This document shows, piece by piece, positions 12,441 to 24,202 of a stretch of 64,000 nucleotides of DNA. The stretch is from Artemisia argyi. Lineage: Eukaryota > Streptophyta > Magnoliopsida > Asterales > Asteraceae. The notes below the pieces were generated by a model that worked only from the letters and a program-made list of their open reading frames with translations, ran no database searches and was not told the origin of the DNA. Made by a program: the position numbers and the translations under genes. Within the stretch, counting starts at the first letter, position 1; every line of letters begins with the position of its first letter. Where the stretch lies: NCBI GenBank assembly GCA_030686995.1, contig CM060685.1:130783823-130847822 (forward strand), read 5' to 3'.

Positions 12441-13363
12441 GTTATATATAAAAACCTAATAGTAATTAGTTCCGAAAACCTAGACTAAGACTTGACATAC
12501 ACACACCTACACAACCCCTAGGATACGTGAGTGAGTTGTCTAAACCCCTACTTTACTTACCTTAAGATCCAGGTGAGTTTTCATAGCCTTACTTTTAAAT
12601 GTTTTATAACCCTGTGAGGGGGATACATGCTTTAAACCTAATACAAGTCTTTTCCCTTGGTTATTGCACGAGTAAACTATCTGCCATCATTACATAACCA
12701 AAATTCATGAATCTAATCGTTTGAGATATTTTACCCATGTGAATGCGAATATAGTTGATAGATCTATTTGAGTTTGACAACTCCCGTTGGTATTAACATC
12801 TTACTGGATGGTACCAATAAATACTATATTTGAACCCACTAAAGGAATAACTTTGGCAAGTTATCCTTCCCGTCCCCTCATGGTTTGGTCTGCAGACCCC
12901 ATGACCCGGACTGTTAACGTGTAGTTCATGAGCTTAGTGCAATATACCTTATATCCCTAAAACCTTTCCACACATAGGGTTTAAGCTGAACCCTGTGGAA
13001 CTTGTATTCACACTTTAATTACTTAAACCTATGACTCTCACTTAACCTATGTGTTGACTTTTAAGCATGTTATCTTAGGTAATTAGGCACTATAGGAACC
13101 CTGGCACGGAGAAGTACTGGACATGAGGACGTCCAGAATAGTTATCATTCATCAAGTATTGTGTCATAAAACATATCTTAGTGACCTCTCTTTTGGTAAA
13201 AGTACATCTTTTACTGTAAAAACTCTGATGAATAAATGAATGATAACACCTTTTTTCAAAAACGTCTCTTTTCAAGTCGTTTTCTATTATCTTGTCTTTG
13301 TTTCCATGAGTAATACCCCAAACACTTAATCCGCTGTGATCCGTGAAAAATGGGGGTGTTACA

Positions 13364-13934
13364 CTCAGGCCAAGGGCTTGGTGTCGGCAATGATGTACGA
13401 TGACAGCGATGTGGTGGCGGCGCTATGGTGCATTGACACGTCATATGACGCCTAGCTCGCGCTACTCCACCTTGTGCTCAAATGTTAAATGAGTTATTTA
13501 ATAAGTGGTTTAACTTTATAAACATGTTAGGTTTATGTTGTACTCGTTTAAATTATTTTTTTTAAAGGAATATCGAAACTTTAGTTTCATGTTTCGTAAA
13601 ATCCAGTTAGCCTATTATTACTTATGAGAGGCCTAGGTGTGGTATTACCAAGCTCGGCGTCATGCTGAGTAGGCTTTGGCGATGCCGTCGTTACCATACT
13701 GGACAACCACACAAATCAACGACATTGAGTACCACGTTGACACACAAACGCACGCTGAAACCAAAAAATAAAAATAAATAAATAAAATAAATAAAAAATA
13801 CACACACTTGGCTAGTCATTTTTTTTTAACTAAACACAACCACTTTTATATAAACCCTTTTACACTCCTTTTTTACACACAAATACTTTACTTCCAATCC
13901 CACTTTATATTTTCACACACAAACTAGCCAAAAA
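13364..13934. other. Spacer between solo LTR and relic ORF
   Basis: GC-richer patches (about 13366-13480 and 13620-13760) contain scattered CGTCATG-like and GGCGTCAT motifs, which may be ends of an old DNA transposon. No ORF is supported. Confidence 0.35.
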
Positions 13935-14395
13935 ATGTCTCAATATCCTAACGATCCGTTTTTCAACAACCTCATTAGGATGTCGCAACCTAACTCGTCA
14001 TCTTCGTTAAACCCTCCGACACCTTCATCCGCAAACTTAATATCATAAGATTCTCAAATTCCCGTGTTCGATAGCCAGTACTCTTTGTCGACTTACACGC
14101 CCGAACAACTATACCATCAACAAAAATTATTTCAACAATAAAAATACTTAACCAACAATTCTAAAATCTACAACAAAATCCATCACAATTCCATCAACGA
14201 CCACCACAAATTCCATCCACGAGTTCAACAAATCTAATTTCCAAAAACCTAACAAGGGAATGGGTTGACAAGTAAGTTGCACACGTTGAACCATAATTGC
14301 CAAAAGCTCAACGCTATCTACAAACGTTTCAAAGGTTTGGGTATGGGTGGTAGTAGGGAAAACGAGCTTGATTTTATGAACCGTGTTAGGACCGC
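13935..14395 (+). pseudogene. Broken ORF resembling a Harbinger-type Myb/NAM-associated protein
   Basis: An ATG at 13935 opens MSQYPNDPFFNNL, followed by Ser/Pro- and Gln-rich low-complexity sequence with several in-frame stops. Near 14310-14385 the reading resumes as QKLNAIYKRFKGLG and ENELDFMNRVRTA, which resembles the KFN.IY...SG..E.D pattern of plant NAM-associated/ORF1 proteins linked to PIF/Harbinger elements. It is far too short and broken to be functional. The assignment rests on this one block and is tentative. Confidence 0.35.
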
Positions 14396-14925
14396 ATAAA
14401 ATAAAAATGGTAGATCCCAAAAATAGTGGGTGTTAATGATGTTATAATTTAAAAGTGGAAATGATGAGTTATCGCAGAGATGACACTACTTTTTGGTGTT
14501 AATGGTGTTATGACACCTAGCGCTATGAATTTATGTTTACTTCGACTTTTAGTGGAAGAAATTATTTACTAAAGAGGCACTAGCGTGCAGTCGAATCACT
14601 TATTCTGTGGTTATGTTTGGTAGCAAGCATTTAAAAGTGTTCTGAAGCAACTGGCAACTAACAACTAGGTGTTAGCGTTTTGCACAAAATACTTTTTTGA
14701 AAACAAGCAACTAGCGTTCCTACTATTTCTAAACAATCCAAATCAGAATGCTACTTTTAGTAGCATTTACAAGCAACCATCGTTTCCCATTTACAAATTA
14801 TGACTATACAATTATGTTAACAAATGTTTTATCAAAACAAAAGCTATTGTTTCGTACTACTACTTACTTTTACTGCTCATTCCTACCGTTATCTTCACAA
14901 GACATACCCTATATATTATAGGTGA

Positions 14926-15661
14926 TGTTGAAAATATAAACATAAAAGAAACATATAAACGCAACGGAAAACATCACCAACAAGGATTCATATAGCCGTT
15001 TGATCAATCAATGAAAAACAAACAAGACTTATACCTTTGTAGCGTGATCGGTAGAATCGTATGATGACCTTCACCAATATACACGAACCACCTACGAAAC
15101 CAAGTGATCAAAGGGATCACCTCTATGCTTGATCCACACTAAACATCATCGATCACCACCCGATGCTAGTCTTAACCCCGTAACACACGATCTAGCCTTG
15201 AACGACAATAGAGTATGGTTAGATTGAGATCAAAACACAAACCCTAGATGGGAAATTGTTTTGTGCCGTCAAAATGGATAGGGGAGAGAGGGAAAAACGT
15301 TTTTAGAAGTCAATGTATGATGAGTAATCAATCAAATACCAAATCAACTTTTGATCTTATCATTATCAAGTTGCACATTGCCCCCTCCAAAAGTTTTACA
15401 TGCCTCTATTCCCCTCCATATGGCCGGCCATGATAAGGGCCCTCAATGGGCTTGCTCATTGTTGGTCCAGTCCAAAAACACTAAGTCTAACTTAGTATTT
15501 AATGGCCCGTCATTGATCCCGAGTTACGTAGTCGTTTATATATTGTAAATACGATAAATACAATCTATAAAATGGTGTCTCTGTGTATAAGTGTGTGACC
15601 CTATAGGCTCACATATGTCTAGTCATATAATTATTTATTATGACACGAGCATACTCCAACA
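14926..15661 (-). mobile_element. Probable LTR or solo LTR, about 0.74 kb
   Basis: Read on the - strand the block begins TGTTGGAGTATGCTC and ends TTTTCAACA, a typical Copia LTR arrangement. Neither a matching 5-bp flanking duplication nor an internal region was found, so it may be truncated, rearranged, or another repeat with TG...CA ends by chance. Confidence 0.45.
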
Positions 15662-16646
15662 TATATAACATTTGTGAAAGTGGAATTTACTGTTTATTTA
15701 TAGTAATTTCATTTTCATAAATTACAAAATAGTCCTTCTGTTTTAGTGCCATTTCAAAACCAGTCTTTAACACATTATATAGTTCGCCCCTTCTGTTAAA
15801 TGCGTTTGCAAAAATAATCTTATCTTAAATCTATGACTGTTTATGTAACAAAAATTTACACAAATAGTCAGTTTAGTCACATGCTAATTTCAGTTACGAT
15901 CCCTAAGTTGAATTAAAGATTGCTTGTTTTGCAAAATATTACAAAAAATTTCATATCAATCACCTCACATTACTTGCTCAAAAAAATCACCTCACATTAC
16001 AAAAAAAATGTCTATAACTTCAAGATTTACTAAGAAAAATTATGTCGGGTAAAGATGTTAACAATTATTTATATGTAGATTAATTGAAACTAAACAAACC
16101 GAGTATTTATTTTTTGTTAAAAAAAATTATCCTGCCGTTACGGGGTGGGCAAATCTCAGTCGTTTTGAATGTATAACATACCAAAATATTAAATATGTTA
16201 AATGCATATTTATATTTTAGTATTTTACTTTAAATTCATTAGTTTTGGGGATTTTTCTTTTGCCGTCGCAAGATGGTCATCGAACGAGCTTACTTTATGA
16301 TATTTTGAGACACCGTAACTATTAACAATAAGCTACTTTGAAAGTACGAGTAGTTAAGAAAGAATGCAGTTTGATAGAACATTTAACAAGTACCAAACTA
16401 TCACATGAGTCTACAATTTTGTGTTAACAATAATGATGTACCTCTTAAAGATCTTTCAGAAAACATTTAGAAAGTACTAAACTATCACATGACTTGCCTT
16501 TAAAAACGTTACACTGAAATTAATTAGGCTGTGCGTTGGCAAGGGATTATATAAGGCTTATGAGGGTTTGGGCTTTTAAAATAAGTCGGCTAATAAAATA
16601 AGTATCGTTTGTCATGAGCCTTATGAAAGGGTTTATAAAATAGGTC
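15662..16646. other. AT-rich spacer
   Basis: I see only AT-rich intergenic sequence here, with no ORF, no structured RNA and no clear repeat. Confidence 0.4.
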
Positions 16647-16719
16647 GGCTAAAAACTTTAGCCCCACAAAAAGGGCTAAAAACTTTAGCCCCACAAAAAG
16701 GGCTAAAAACTTTAGCCCG
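16647..16719. repeat. 27-bp tandem repeat, 2.7 copies
   Basis: Units begin at 16647, 16674 and 16701. Each contains GGGCTAAA and TTTAGCCC, so every unit is itself a short hairpin. It lies inside an AT-rich, possibly transposon-derived stretch with AAGGCTTATGAG-type motifs (about 16530-16920). Confidence 0.8.
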
Positions 16720-18134
16720 GACTTTTGAAGAATAAATTACTTATTACTTACAATAATATCCAACATATATAAAAAAAGCTCATTTAATTATGTCTTTTTT
16801 AGTAATTTTGTAATAATAAGCCTCAGCCTATTTGTCAAACAAGTTTAAAATACAAATTTTAATTTCGGTTTATAATATAAGTCTCAGGCCCAGCCCCAGC
16901 TCATTTCGCCATACATAGGCTTTGTGTAAATGTATGGGTTATATTTTGATGTCACATGTCTCATGCCAAGAATTAAAATAGATAAGGACATATAAATGGG
17001 AAGTTATTTATTTGGGTGGGCAGAAAGAAAAGTATAGTGGGGGCAATTGATTTGTCACCATTATATGGTGGCCCATATATGTCCCTTCTTTTCAATACAA
17101 TTTTTTTCCTCTAATTTATTCGTATTTTGTTTGTTCTTCATGATAATGATGATGGTGATGATCATGGTGATGTAAATATATTTATTGAAGCGTAATGAGT
17201 TGGTGATACGAGATATTTCATGCTCAAAGTGATGCATCATATCTTTTGTATGTACTTGGCACGATACTCTTCTTGATGACTGGTGACCCATTCAAATGAG
17301 AATGATTTACCTTTAGATAATTGCAGGGCTGTCCTGTAGTTTTCTAAAGCCGTGTGCGATAACAACATAAGCCCCCTTATACTCGTAAGTTAAAGAGAAA
17401 ATTACAAGTAAACATAACTAAGATAAAATTAGATACATCATGTATTTTTAACATCTAACAAATGTATATACAAAACTAAAAGAAAATGTGATTTATAAAT
17501 GGAGGCCAGATGGGACGGCACTACTTACACAACCTTGAGCCAAACTTTAAATACTCCATAATTCTATATAGTGCAAATTTGCAAGTTTAGGTGAAATACT
17601 TAAAAAATATCACAAGAGTGTCACTTGTTGTTTTGAGGTTGATAGTCGAACCAAGGGACCATCTAAGCATGATTTAGCTCATACTCTCCTTGTTAACAAC
17701 GAGGATGTAAGTCGCGCTTTGCCGCGGGCATTATACAATATTACATTGTGAGGACCAAACTTGCAACGAACATCTAAGATGAAGGACGAAGTTCGTATGT
17801 ATTTTTTTTAAATTGTTGAAGACAATAGTCGTTTGCTACTTAACGTCAAGTTAGTGATCAAGGTCTGACTTTGCAATAGATGTATAACATGAAGGGTCAA
17901 TTATTTAAATTATGAGAGGGGTAAATTTGCAACGAACCTATGAGATGAAGGACCAATTTTGTACGGATTTTTTCTTAAATATTAAAGATAACGGTCGTTA
18001 GCTAACAGCCGTTAAGTAACTAACGACCGTTAGTTACTATAACAGAAATTATTATTTTAAAAATTTACTATTCACTCACTCACAAAATCACATTAGCCAA
18101 AATTATTATTTTAAGTTGGGGAATAGTGCATCCA

Positions 18135-18136
<2 letters not shown>
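16720..18136. other. AT-rich spacer with degenerate repeats
   Basis: No gene was found. Two diverged direct copies of a segment with TTGCAACGAAC and GATGAAGGAC occur at about 17760-17830 and 17930-17975. A 13-bp perfect inverted repeat pairs 17989-18001 with 18020-18032 (TAACGGTCGTTAG). Confidence 0.45.

Positions 18137-18199
<63 letters not shown>
18137..18199. repeat. (AT)n microsatellite, about 31 repeats
   Basis: Uninterrupted alternating A and T over 63 bases. Confidence 0.95.
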
Positions 18200-18202
<3 letters not shown>

Positions 18203-18477
18203 AGTGTCATTTTTTTATTTTTTATTTTATTTTATTTTTTTAACTTTCCCTTAAATATTTTCTTTTGTGTTACATATTACTTGTAAATATAATGAATGTA
18301 TTGGTTTTAAATATATTTTCATTGTTATAATTTTATCAAGTATTATATAATATAAATAAAAAAAAAATTAAAGTTGAAAAAGAAATATCTCAAACAGTCA
18401 AAATATGACACTTATTTTAGAACGAAATGAGTATATAACTTTGTCTTGATAAAAAAAAATTGGGGGGAGGAGGGGTT

Positions 18478-19205
18478 GTCAAACGAGTGCCCCAAGAGCT
18501 TCAGGTGTCATGAAGAGCATTTGCTTTTCATTTGAGCCCCAGGAGATGCCACATCACCATAACCCCTTCAACATATCCATTTATCATAACACAACCCAAC
18601 CTCTTTATTTAGGTCCCACCACTTTTAATTTTAATTTCTTTTTCATCTTTCAAACAAATTAAATTAAATTCATTGAATGCGCAAAAAAAAAAAAAAAAAA
18701 AAAAAAACCCCTTCCACTTCCATCCAGCCCAAATTTAACCCCAAAAAAAATAATAAATAAGCAAAAATAAAAAATCTTCTTCTTCTTCTTCCTGCATACA
18801 CACAAATGAAAAATCAAAAAAAGTCAAACGAGTGCCCCCAAGAGGTATCATGAAAAACAATTACTTTTCATTTGAGGCCAACGAGATGCCACATCACCAC
18901 AACCCCTTTAACATATCCCCTTATCATAACACAACCCAACCTCTTTATTTGGGTCACACCACTTCTAGTTTTATTATTTTCATTTTTCAAACAAACTAAA
19001 TTCATTTCATTGAATGCAAATTACATTTTTTATTTAAGAAAAAAAAAAAAAAAAAAAAAAAAAAAACCCTTGACTTACCGAAGGTAGCCCACTTCCATCC
19101 AACCCAAATTTAACCCCCAAAAAAATTAATAAATAGACAAAAATAAAAAATAAAAATTCTTCTTCTTCTTCCTGCGTACACACAATACACACAGAAACGA
19201 AAAAT
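18478..19205. repeat. Tandem duplication of a 345-380-bp unit
   Basis: Copy 1 (18478-18822) and copy 2 (18823 to about 19205) both start GTCAAACGAGTGCCCC, share ACATCACCA...AACCCCTT and CAACCTCTTTATTT blocks, carry a poly(A) run of different length (about 18680-18706 and 19038-19067), and end in a TTCTTCTTCTTCCTGC stretch. No ORF is present. The uneven A-runs suggest slippage after duplication. Confidence 0.8.
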
Positions 19206-19315
19206 CAAAAACAGAAAAAAGAAAGAGAAAAATATAACCGTTTATATTAAATTGGGTCTCACTCAATGGCACTTTTGCAGTGAATTTAGTTCGAGATTTA
19301 AATGTGGCAACAATT

Positions 19316-19475
19316 GAGCTCGAGTCGAGTTTCGAGCTCGAGTTTGAGATGACGAGCCGAGCTCGAGCTTGAAATTCAAAGCTCGAACGAGCTCGAGTCG
19401 AGTTTCGAGCTCGAGTTTTACTAATCGAGTCGAGCTCGAGCTTGGCAGTACTCGGCTCGTTTACACCCCTAATGA
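19316..19475. mobile_element. GAGCTCGAG-rich palindromic element, probably a MITE fragment
   Basis: The stretch is built from overlapping GAGCTCGAG/TCGAGCTC and GAGTCGAGTTTCGAGC words in both orientations, ending in CTCGTTTACACCCCTAATG. The complement of that end, TTAGGGGTGTAAACGAG, is a familiar terminus of non-autonomous hAT-like plant elements. The other terminus is unclear. Confidence 0.5.
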
Positions 19476-19618
19476 CGAATGGTTCTATGGCAAGGGACAA
19501 CATGTAGGCGTGGCGAGCCTTGCTCGTCATCATACCTGAAGCTCTAAGGACAATGGTTAAGGTGCATTTATTATTCTCAATTAAAAAATAAATAAATAAA
19601 TTGCATTTAATACACATT

Positions 19619-19826
19619 TTTTTTGAACGGCAATTGTGGCTACATAGCCCCTAGCCCAGAAGGCGTAGCGAGCCCACACAACTAGTTTGGGTCCAGCCCA
19701 GAAGGCAATGACACCCTTCCCTTTACGCACGCGAGAGGAAACCCCTATCACCCTAGACAAGACTCGAATTTGAGACCTTGTCTAAGAGGGTAAAACCTCC
19801 ATACCGCTAGACCAGAGGCCCGTTGG
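19619..19826 (-). mobile_element. tRNA-derived SINE with perfect 18-bp target-site duplication
   Basis: The flanks 19601-19618 and 19827-19844 are identical (TTGCATTTAATACACATT). On the - strand the 208-bp body begins near CCAACGGGCCTCTGG, carries an A-box-like GGTCTAGCGGTATGG (complement of about 19801-19815) and a B-box-like TTCGAGTC (complement of about 19761-19768), and ends in an A-run (TTTTTT at 19619-19624 on +). This is the layout of a pol III-transcribed plant SINE. Confidence 0.85.
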
Positions 19827-20134
19827 TTGCATTTAATACACATTAGTTACCTTAATTGAATATAATTTTTAATTAAACAATGTTTCCTTATATACACATT
19901 AGCTCTAAGGCACCCGTTAGATAATCCAAAAAATACGAAGCCATATATTTTGTAATTGAAAAGGAGATAGTATATAAGATCAAAAAGGTACTTAATCTAG
20001 CTAGTACTGGAAGGATTAATCAACTAATAAGTTGTGAGTTAAGCTTTTATTGAGACATATCCAAAGTATATAACGGGTGCAATGTTTGGAATGATTAATC
20101 AACTAATAAGTTGTGAGCTAAGCTTTTATTGAGA

Positions 20135-21546
20135 TGATGAGGCGAAAAATGAACAGTTTTTAGGGGGTCATTTAAGCCCGGATTTGAATTTATTTGATCA
20201 AATATTGCCCTAAATTGTTCCTTTTGTTATTTTAGGTACTTTTGGAGTGAATTCTGGAAAAGGAAGCATTTTGGACATTTTTGAAGCATAAAAGTGAAGA
20301 AAACGGCAAAGTCTTAATTTTTCTTGCTGAGAACAGTACCTGACGGCGTCAAGAGTCCTCATGTGACGGCGTCAAGAGATGAAAGTGGTGACGGTCCAGA
20401 GAAAACGTGACGGCGTCACGTATGGCTGTCATGGTTCAAGATATGGTGATGGCCAAGAGTGATTTTACACATTACGGCGTCAAATCTGGATCTAGGCAAT
20501 CCGATATCATTATGGGCGGCGAGTTGACGGCGTCAGAAATTCCTTCTTGACGCCGTCACCCTGTAAAATTTATATATAGTTTTGCAATTTTCATTCATTA
20601 AAAGGGGGACAAGTAGGGTATAACTTTGGAGAAACCCTAGCACGAATTTTACTGTTCTTTCAAGGGTTTTTACCCTTTGAAACCTTTCATGTCAATTTGA
20701 GATAAGTACTCTTTAAATTCAATCAATATGTCTATGTGTTGCTTGAATATATCTTACGCTTGTCTTGAATTCAACATGCTAGGCTAGATCTCTTGTGTGT
20801 TTGCTTAGATGTAGTGAAACCTATACGTTAATTATGGGTTGATTGTTTGTTTATAGTTGTTACGGATGAATGATTTTGATGTTAGGCTTAAGAAAACTGG
20901 CAGACTTCAAATGGTGACATGCTTGAACGTCTTAAGAAACATGAACCAATGCGTACTAGGTTACTATGGTTGTATTTAATGCATGAGCGAATTCTAATGA
21001 TCCCATGTTAGGAGCTTTTAACGGCTCGACATAGGAGTGAAGTAGGAGCTTATAGAGTTGGGGAAGTACGTACGCCACCCCACGAATGGTATTAAGGAAT
21101 ATAACTCGTCATCCATGGAATTGTAACAAACTATCAACCTATAAAAGATATCTAGGGAGTAATGAAACCTAAGTAAACACAATTCTCCCCATTATTGTTC
21201 ACACCACATTAGTAATTAGATTTATTTTCATTTCTGTTATTTTATTTTGATTGCATCTTAGTTATTGGGTTAGTTGACCAACAACTAATTCCGCCCACTC
21301 TTCCAAAAACCGAGATTTTTAATTGCTTTTATAAAAAATATAAAAATACAAAAAGAATTATCCCTCACCTCTAGACCTAGTTTTTAGGCTTTCTAATCCT
21401 AGCGACACTATTCCTGAGTTGAACGATCAATCCCCCGGTACTAGTCACTATACTATACTACAACGATCAGGTACACTTCCTGGTGGGGGTTGTAAGCTTC
21501 TCGAGATCCCTCGAGAGGTCAAGCCTGGTGCGATTCCCACGTATCA
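20135..21546 (+). mobile_element. 5' LTR of the outer element (A)
   Basis: This 1,412-bp LTR starts TGATGAGGCG and ends GTATCA, followed by a primer-binding site. It carries an array of TGACGGCGTCA-type palindromes (about 20342-20565) just upstream of a TATATATAG box. Its right half is about 97% like 42223-42987 by eye and shares diagnostic variants with it, marking the two as partner LTRs. Confidence 0.88.
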
Positions 21547-21552
21547 AGTTTT

Positions 21553-21571
21553 TGGCACCGCAGCCCGGGGA
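21553..21571 (+). promoter_or_regulatory. Primer-binding site of element A (tRNA-Asp type)
   Basis: TGGCACCGCAGCCCGGGGA follows the LTR closely and is a mutated form of the intact TGGCGCCGCTGCCGGGGA at 62022-62039. That form complements the 3' end of plant tRNA-Asp, the primer used by Athila-type elements. Confidence 0.75.
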
Positions 21572-21716
21572 ATAGTTATTGTCTAGGTTAGGATTTCTTT
21601 TTATTAAGTCTACTTGCTAGATTCTTTTTTAGCAAGATTTTATTTTTATTTTTAGGTTCCCTTTAGTCTATCTTATTTCTTCGTGTCTTTGTTCGTAACC
21701 TTTACCATCCGACATC

Positions 21717-24202
21717 ATGGAAGGTGGTAACATCTTTGAACCCATCAACCCACCACAACAAAACCCACCACTAGCAAACCAACCTCTTAGGCCCCGAACC
21801 CTAGGAGAGTATTCCCGTCCTAGCCACCAAGGCTATCGAAATACTATTGAGCTCACCCAAGGAGCCAATGTATCCCCTTGCGATCTGACACCATCCGGTT
21901 GGTGCAAAGCGGATGTGCATTCCATGGACTTCGTTCCAAAGATCCTAATCAACATCTCAAGGATTTCCTTAAAATTGTAGATTCTATAGACCTTGATGTT
22001 ACAACTAGAGAGTCGACCCGATTACGCCTATTCCAATTCTCTCTACGTGATCAAACTAGTCAATGGCTTGAGCGTTTACCCGCATGATCCATCACCTCAT
22101 GGGATGATCTCACCACTCTTTTCCTTGCTCAATTTTTCCCACCGGGGAGAACTACCAAGCTTAGAAATGATATTTTGATGTTCCAACAACGTCAAGGTGA
22201 AACTCTATATGAAGCATGGACTCGTTTCAAGGACTTACTCCAAAAAGTCCCTCATCATGGCATAGATCTTTGGCTCCAAGTCCAAATCTTGTATGACCAT
22301 ATCGATCTCTCCACAAGGCGAACCATTGACCAATCGGCCGGTGGTAAGCTACGTGATCTAAGTGCGGAAGAATCATGGGAACTCATAGAAGATCTTGCTC
22401 TCTATGACAACGAAAGTTGGAATGATCCCCGTGATTTGAACAAAATGGTCAAGGCAATATCTTTGCCTTCGAACAATTCTAGCACTCCCGACCGTAGGAT
22501 CATGGAATTTGAGGACCAAGTCAAGTTTCTCATGAAATCTTACGAAGCTCCTAAGCCTTCAAGCCAAGTGAACAAAATTACTTCTTCATACGAATTATGT
22601 AGTCGTCCCCATGACACTCGTGATTGCGTGGAACTCCCCGGAACAGCTTTCAAACCCGAGCCAAACCCTTACGGCGATTCCTACAACCCTTCTTGGAAAA
22701 ATCACCCGAACCTTAGGTGGAAACAAAACCAAAACAATTCTTCCAATCTGCCTAATCGTTATCAACCAAACAGTCCACCCTCCAACCGTACTTTCAACAA
22801 CAATCCTTCTAATAACTATGGTAGTACCAATAATCTTGAAGGGTTGATGTCTAAGTTTATGGCATCTCAAGAAACTCGCATATCTAAGTTTGAAGCCGAT
22901 TTCAAACAAAAGCAAAGCGAGATGACCACCAAAATTGACACATTGTTGAAAGTTCTCAATGACCGAGAAATGGGAGCACTCCCAAGCGACATGGTCAAGA
23001 ACCCGAAACTAAATGTTAATTCCATATCATCGGTTTCGTCACCCACTTCTTGTCCGCAATACTACTCGGTTAAATCAATGAGCACGTGTTTCAAGCAAAA
23101 CCAAATTCTTCAAAAGGGCCAATCAAATGAAACACCCAATATCAAACCGGTCAAAAGCATAGTTGAAACACCTCCTACACAAGACCTTGACGATGAATTC
23201 AAGGAACTCCACCTTGAACGCCCCGTCATTGATGTCTTAGCCCGTGCTCCCTACTATAGTGCCCTACTAGAAAAATATGAGAAGTTTAAATTGGGTAAAA
23301 ATGGGACCGCCTTCGTTCAAAACAAGTTGCCTAAGAAGCTTGATGATCCGGGTATATTTGTTTTGCCTTGTAAGATAGGAAAATCCGAAGCTTTCGACAC
23401 ACTAGCCGATTTAGGATCAAGCCTCAACTTGATTCCCCTATCCCTTTTTACCACTCTTAAGCTAGGAAAGTTAGAGGAGACGGAGGTATTAATTGGTCTA
23501 GCGGATGGAAGTATTGCCCACCCGGTTGGGATGATCAATGATGTAGTTGTTCATGTAGGGAAGTTAACTATTTTAGCGGATTTTCACATCCTAGATATGG
23601 TTAGTGATACTACTTGCCCATTGTTAGTAGGAAGAGGATTTTTAGCTACCGCTAGTGTCATGATAGATTGTAAGTAGTCTAAGATAGCGGTAGGTGAGGG
23701 CTATACTTGGTCGGTATATGATGTTAAGAAGCATAGATATAATTGTGAGGACGAACCGACACCACATTGGGTAGAGATGAATAGGAAACCATCTAGATAT
23801 AGACCTTGGATAGAAAGAAACTTTATAGGACCTCAATGCCCATTCTATCTAGAAAAAGATTTCATCGATAAAACACATTCGGTGGAACAACTCATAGCTA
23901 GAGATGAGGAGCTAGACCCTTTTGAGGACCCCCTAGTCTTTAGGAAAATGATTGAGTTCTTAGGCGTAATGCCTAATAACATAGAGATGAACAAGTAGAA
24001 TAGAGAGGGGGATAAATGTAAATGGAGGTGGGTCAAGCCACCTAAGGAAGGTGACAGATCATGGCATATGAAAATGATTTTATACGATCCGGATGGAGAA
24101 AAGTTTGAAAGGTCATACCGTACCAAGAAAACCGATAGGAAGTTGAAACCCAAGTTTGATCCCAAAGATGTCCTCAATGAGGAACTCACCCATATAACGT
24201 AA
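21717..24202 (+). pseudogene. gag-protease ORF of element A, broken
   Basis: It encodes a capsid-type GAG (retrotransposon gag domain around SQWLERLPAGSITSW), a zinc knuckle region, and a retropepsin-like segment with ADLGSSLNLI. No reverse transcriptase, RNase H or integrase follows. Compared with the sister copies it has lost one base near 21870 (frameshift), has stops at 22085-22087, 23675-23677 and 23996-23998, and lacks 54 bp between GTAF and KPEP. That deletion is flanked by CTTT in the sister copies, pointing to microhomology-mediated loss. It is non-functional. Confidence 0.88.

Larger units (their letters stand above)
11417..13363. mobile_element. Old solo LTR (TGTAAC...GTTACA ends), about 1.95 kb
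   Basis: The block starts TGTAACAACCC and ends GGGGGTGTTACA, the inverted-end style of many plant Ty3/Gypsy (Tekay/Del-type) LTRs. It is flanked by CTCAC (11412-11416) and CTCAG (13364-13368), a 5-bp duplication with one change. No internal region or second LTR adjoins it, so it is a solo LTR. It contains two families of internal tandem repeats (about 11436-11550 and 12140-12440). Confidence 0.65.

Noticed and set aside
14926..15661. Confident solo-LTR call
   Set aside because: The TGTTG...CAACA ends look right, but the flanks (GGTGA and TATAT) do not match, so it is kept only as probable.
19126..19617. 163-aa - strand ORF
   Set aside because: It is produced by the GAGCTCGAG-rich element and flanking A/T-rich repeats; composition is repetitive (RAR, SSKL) and no domain is visible.
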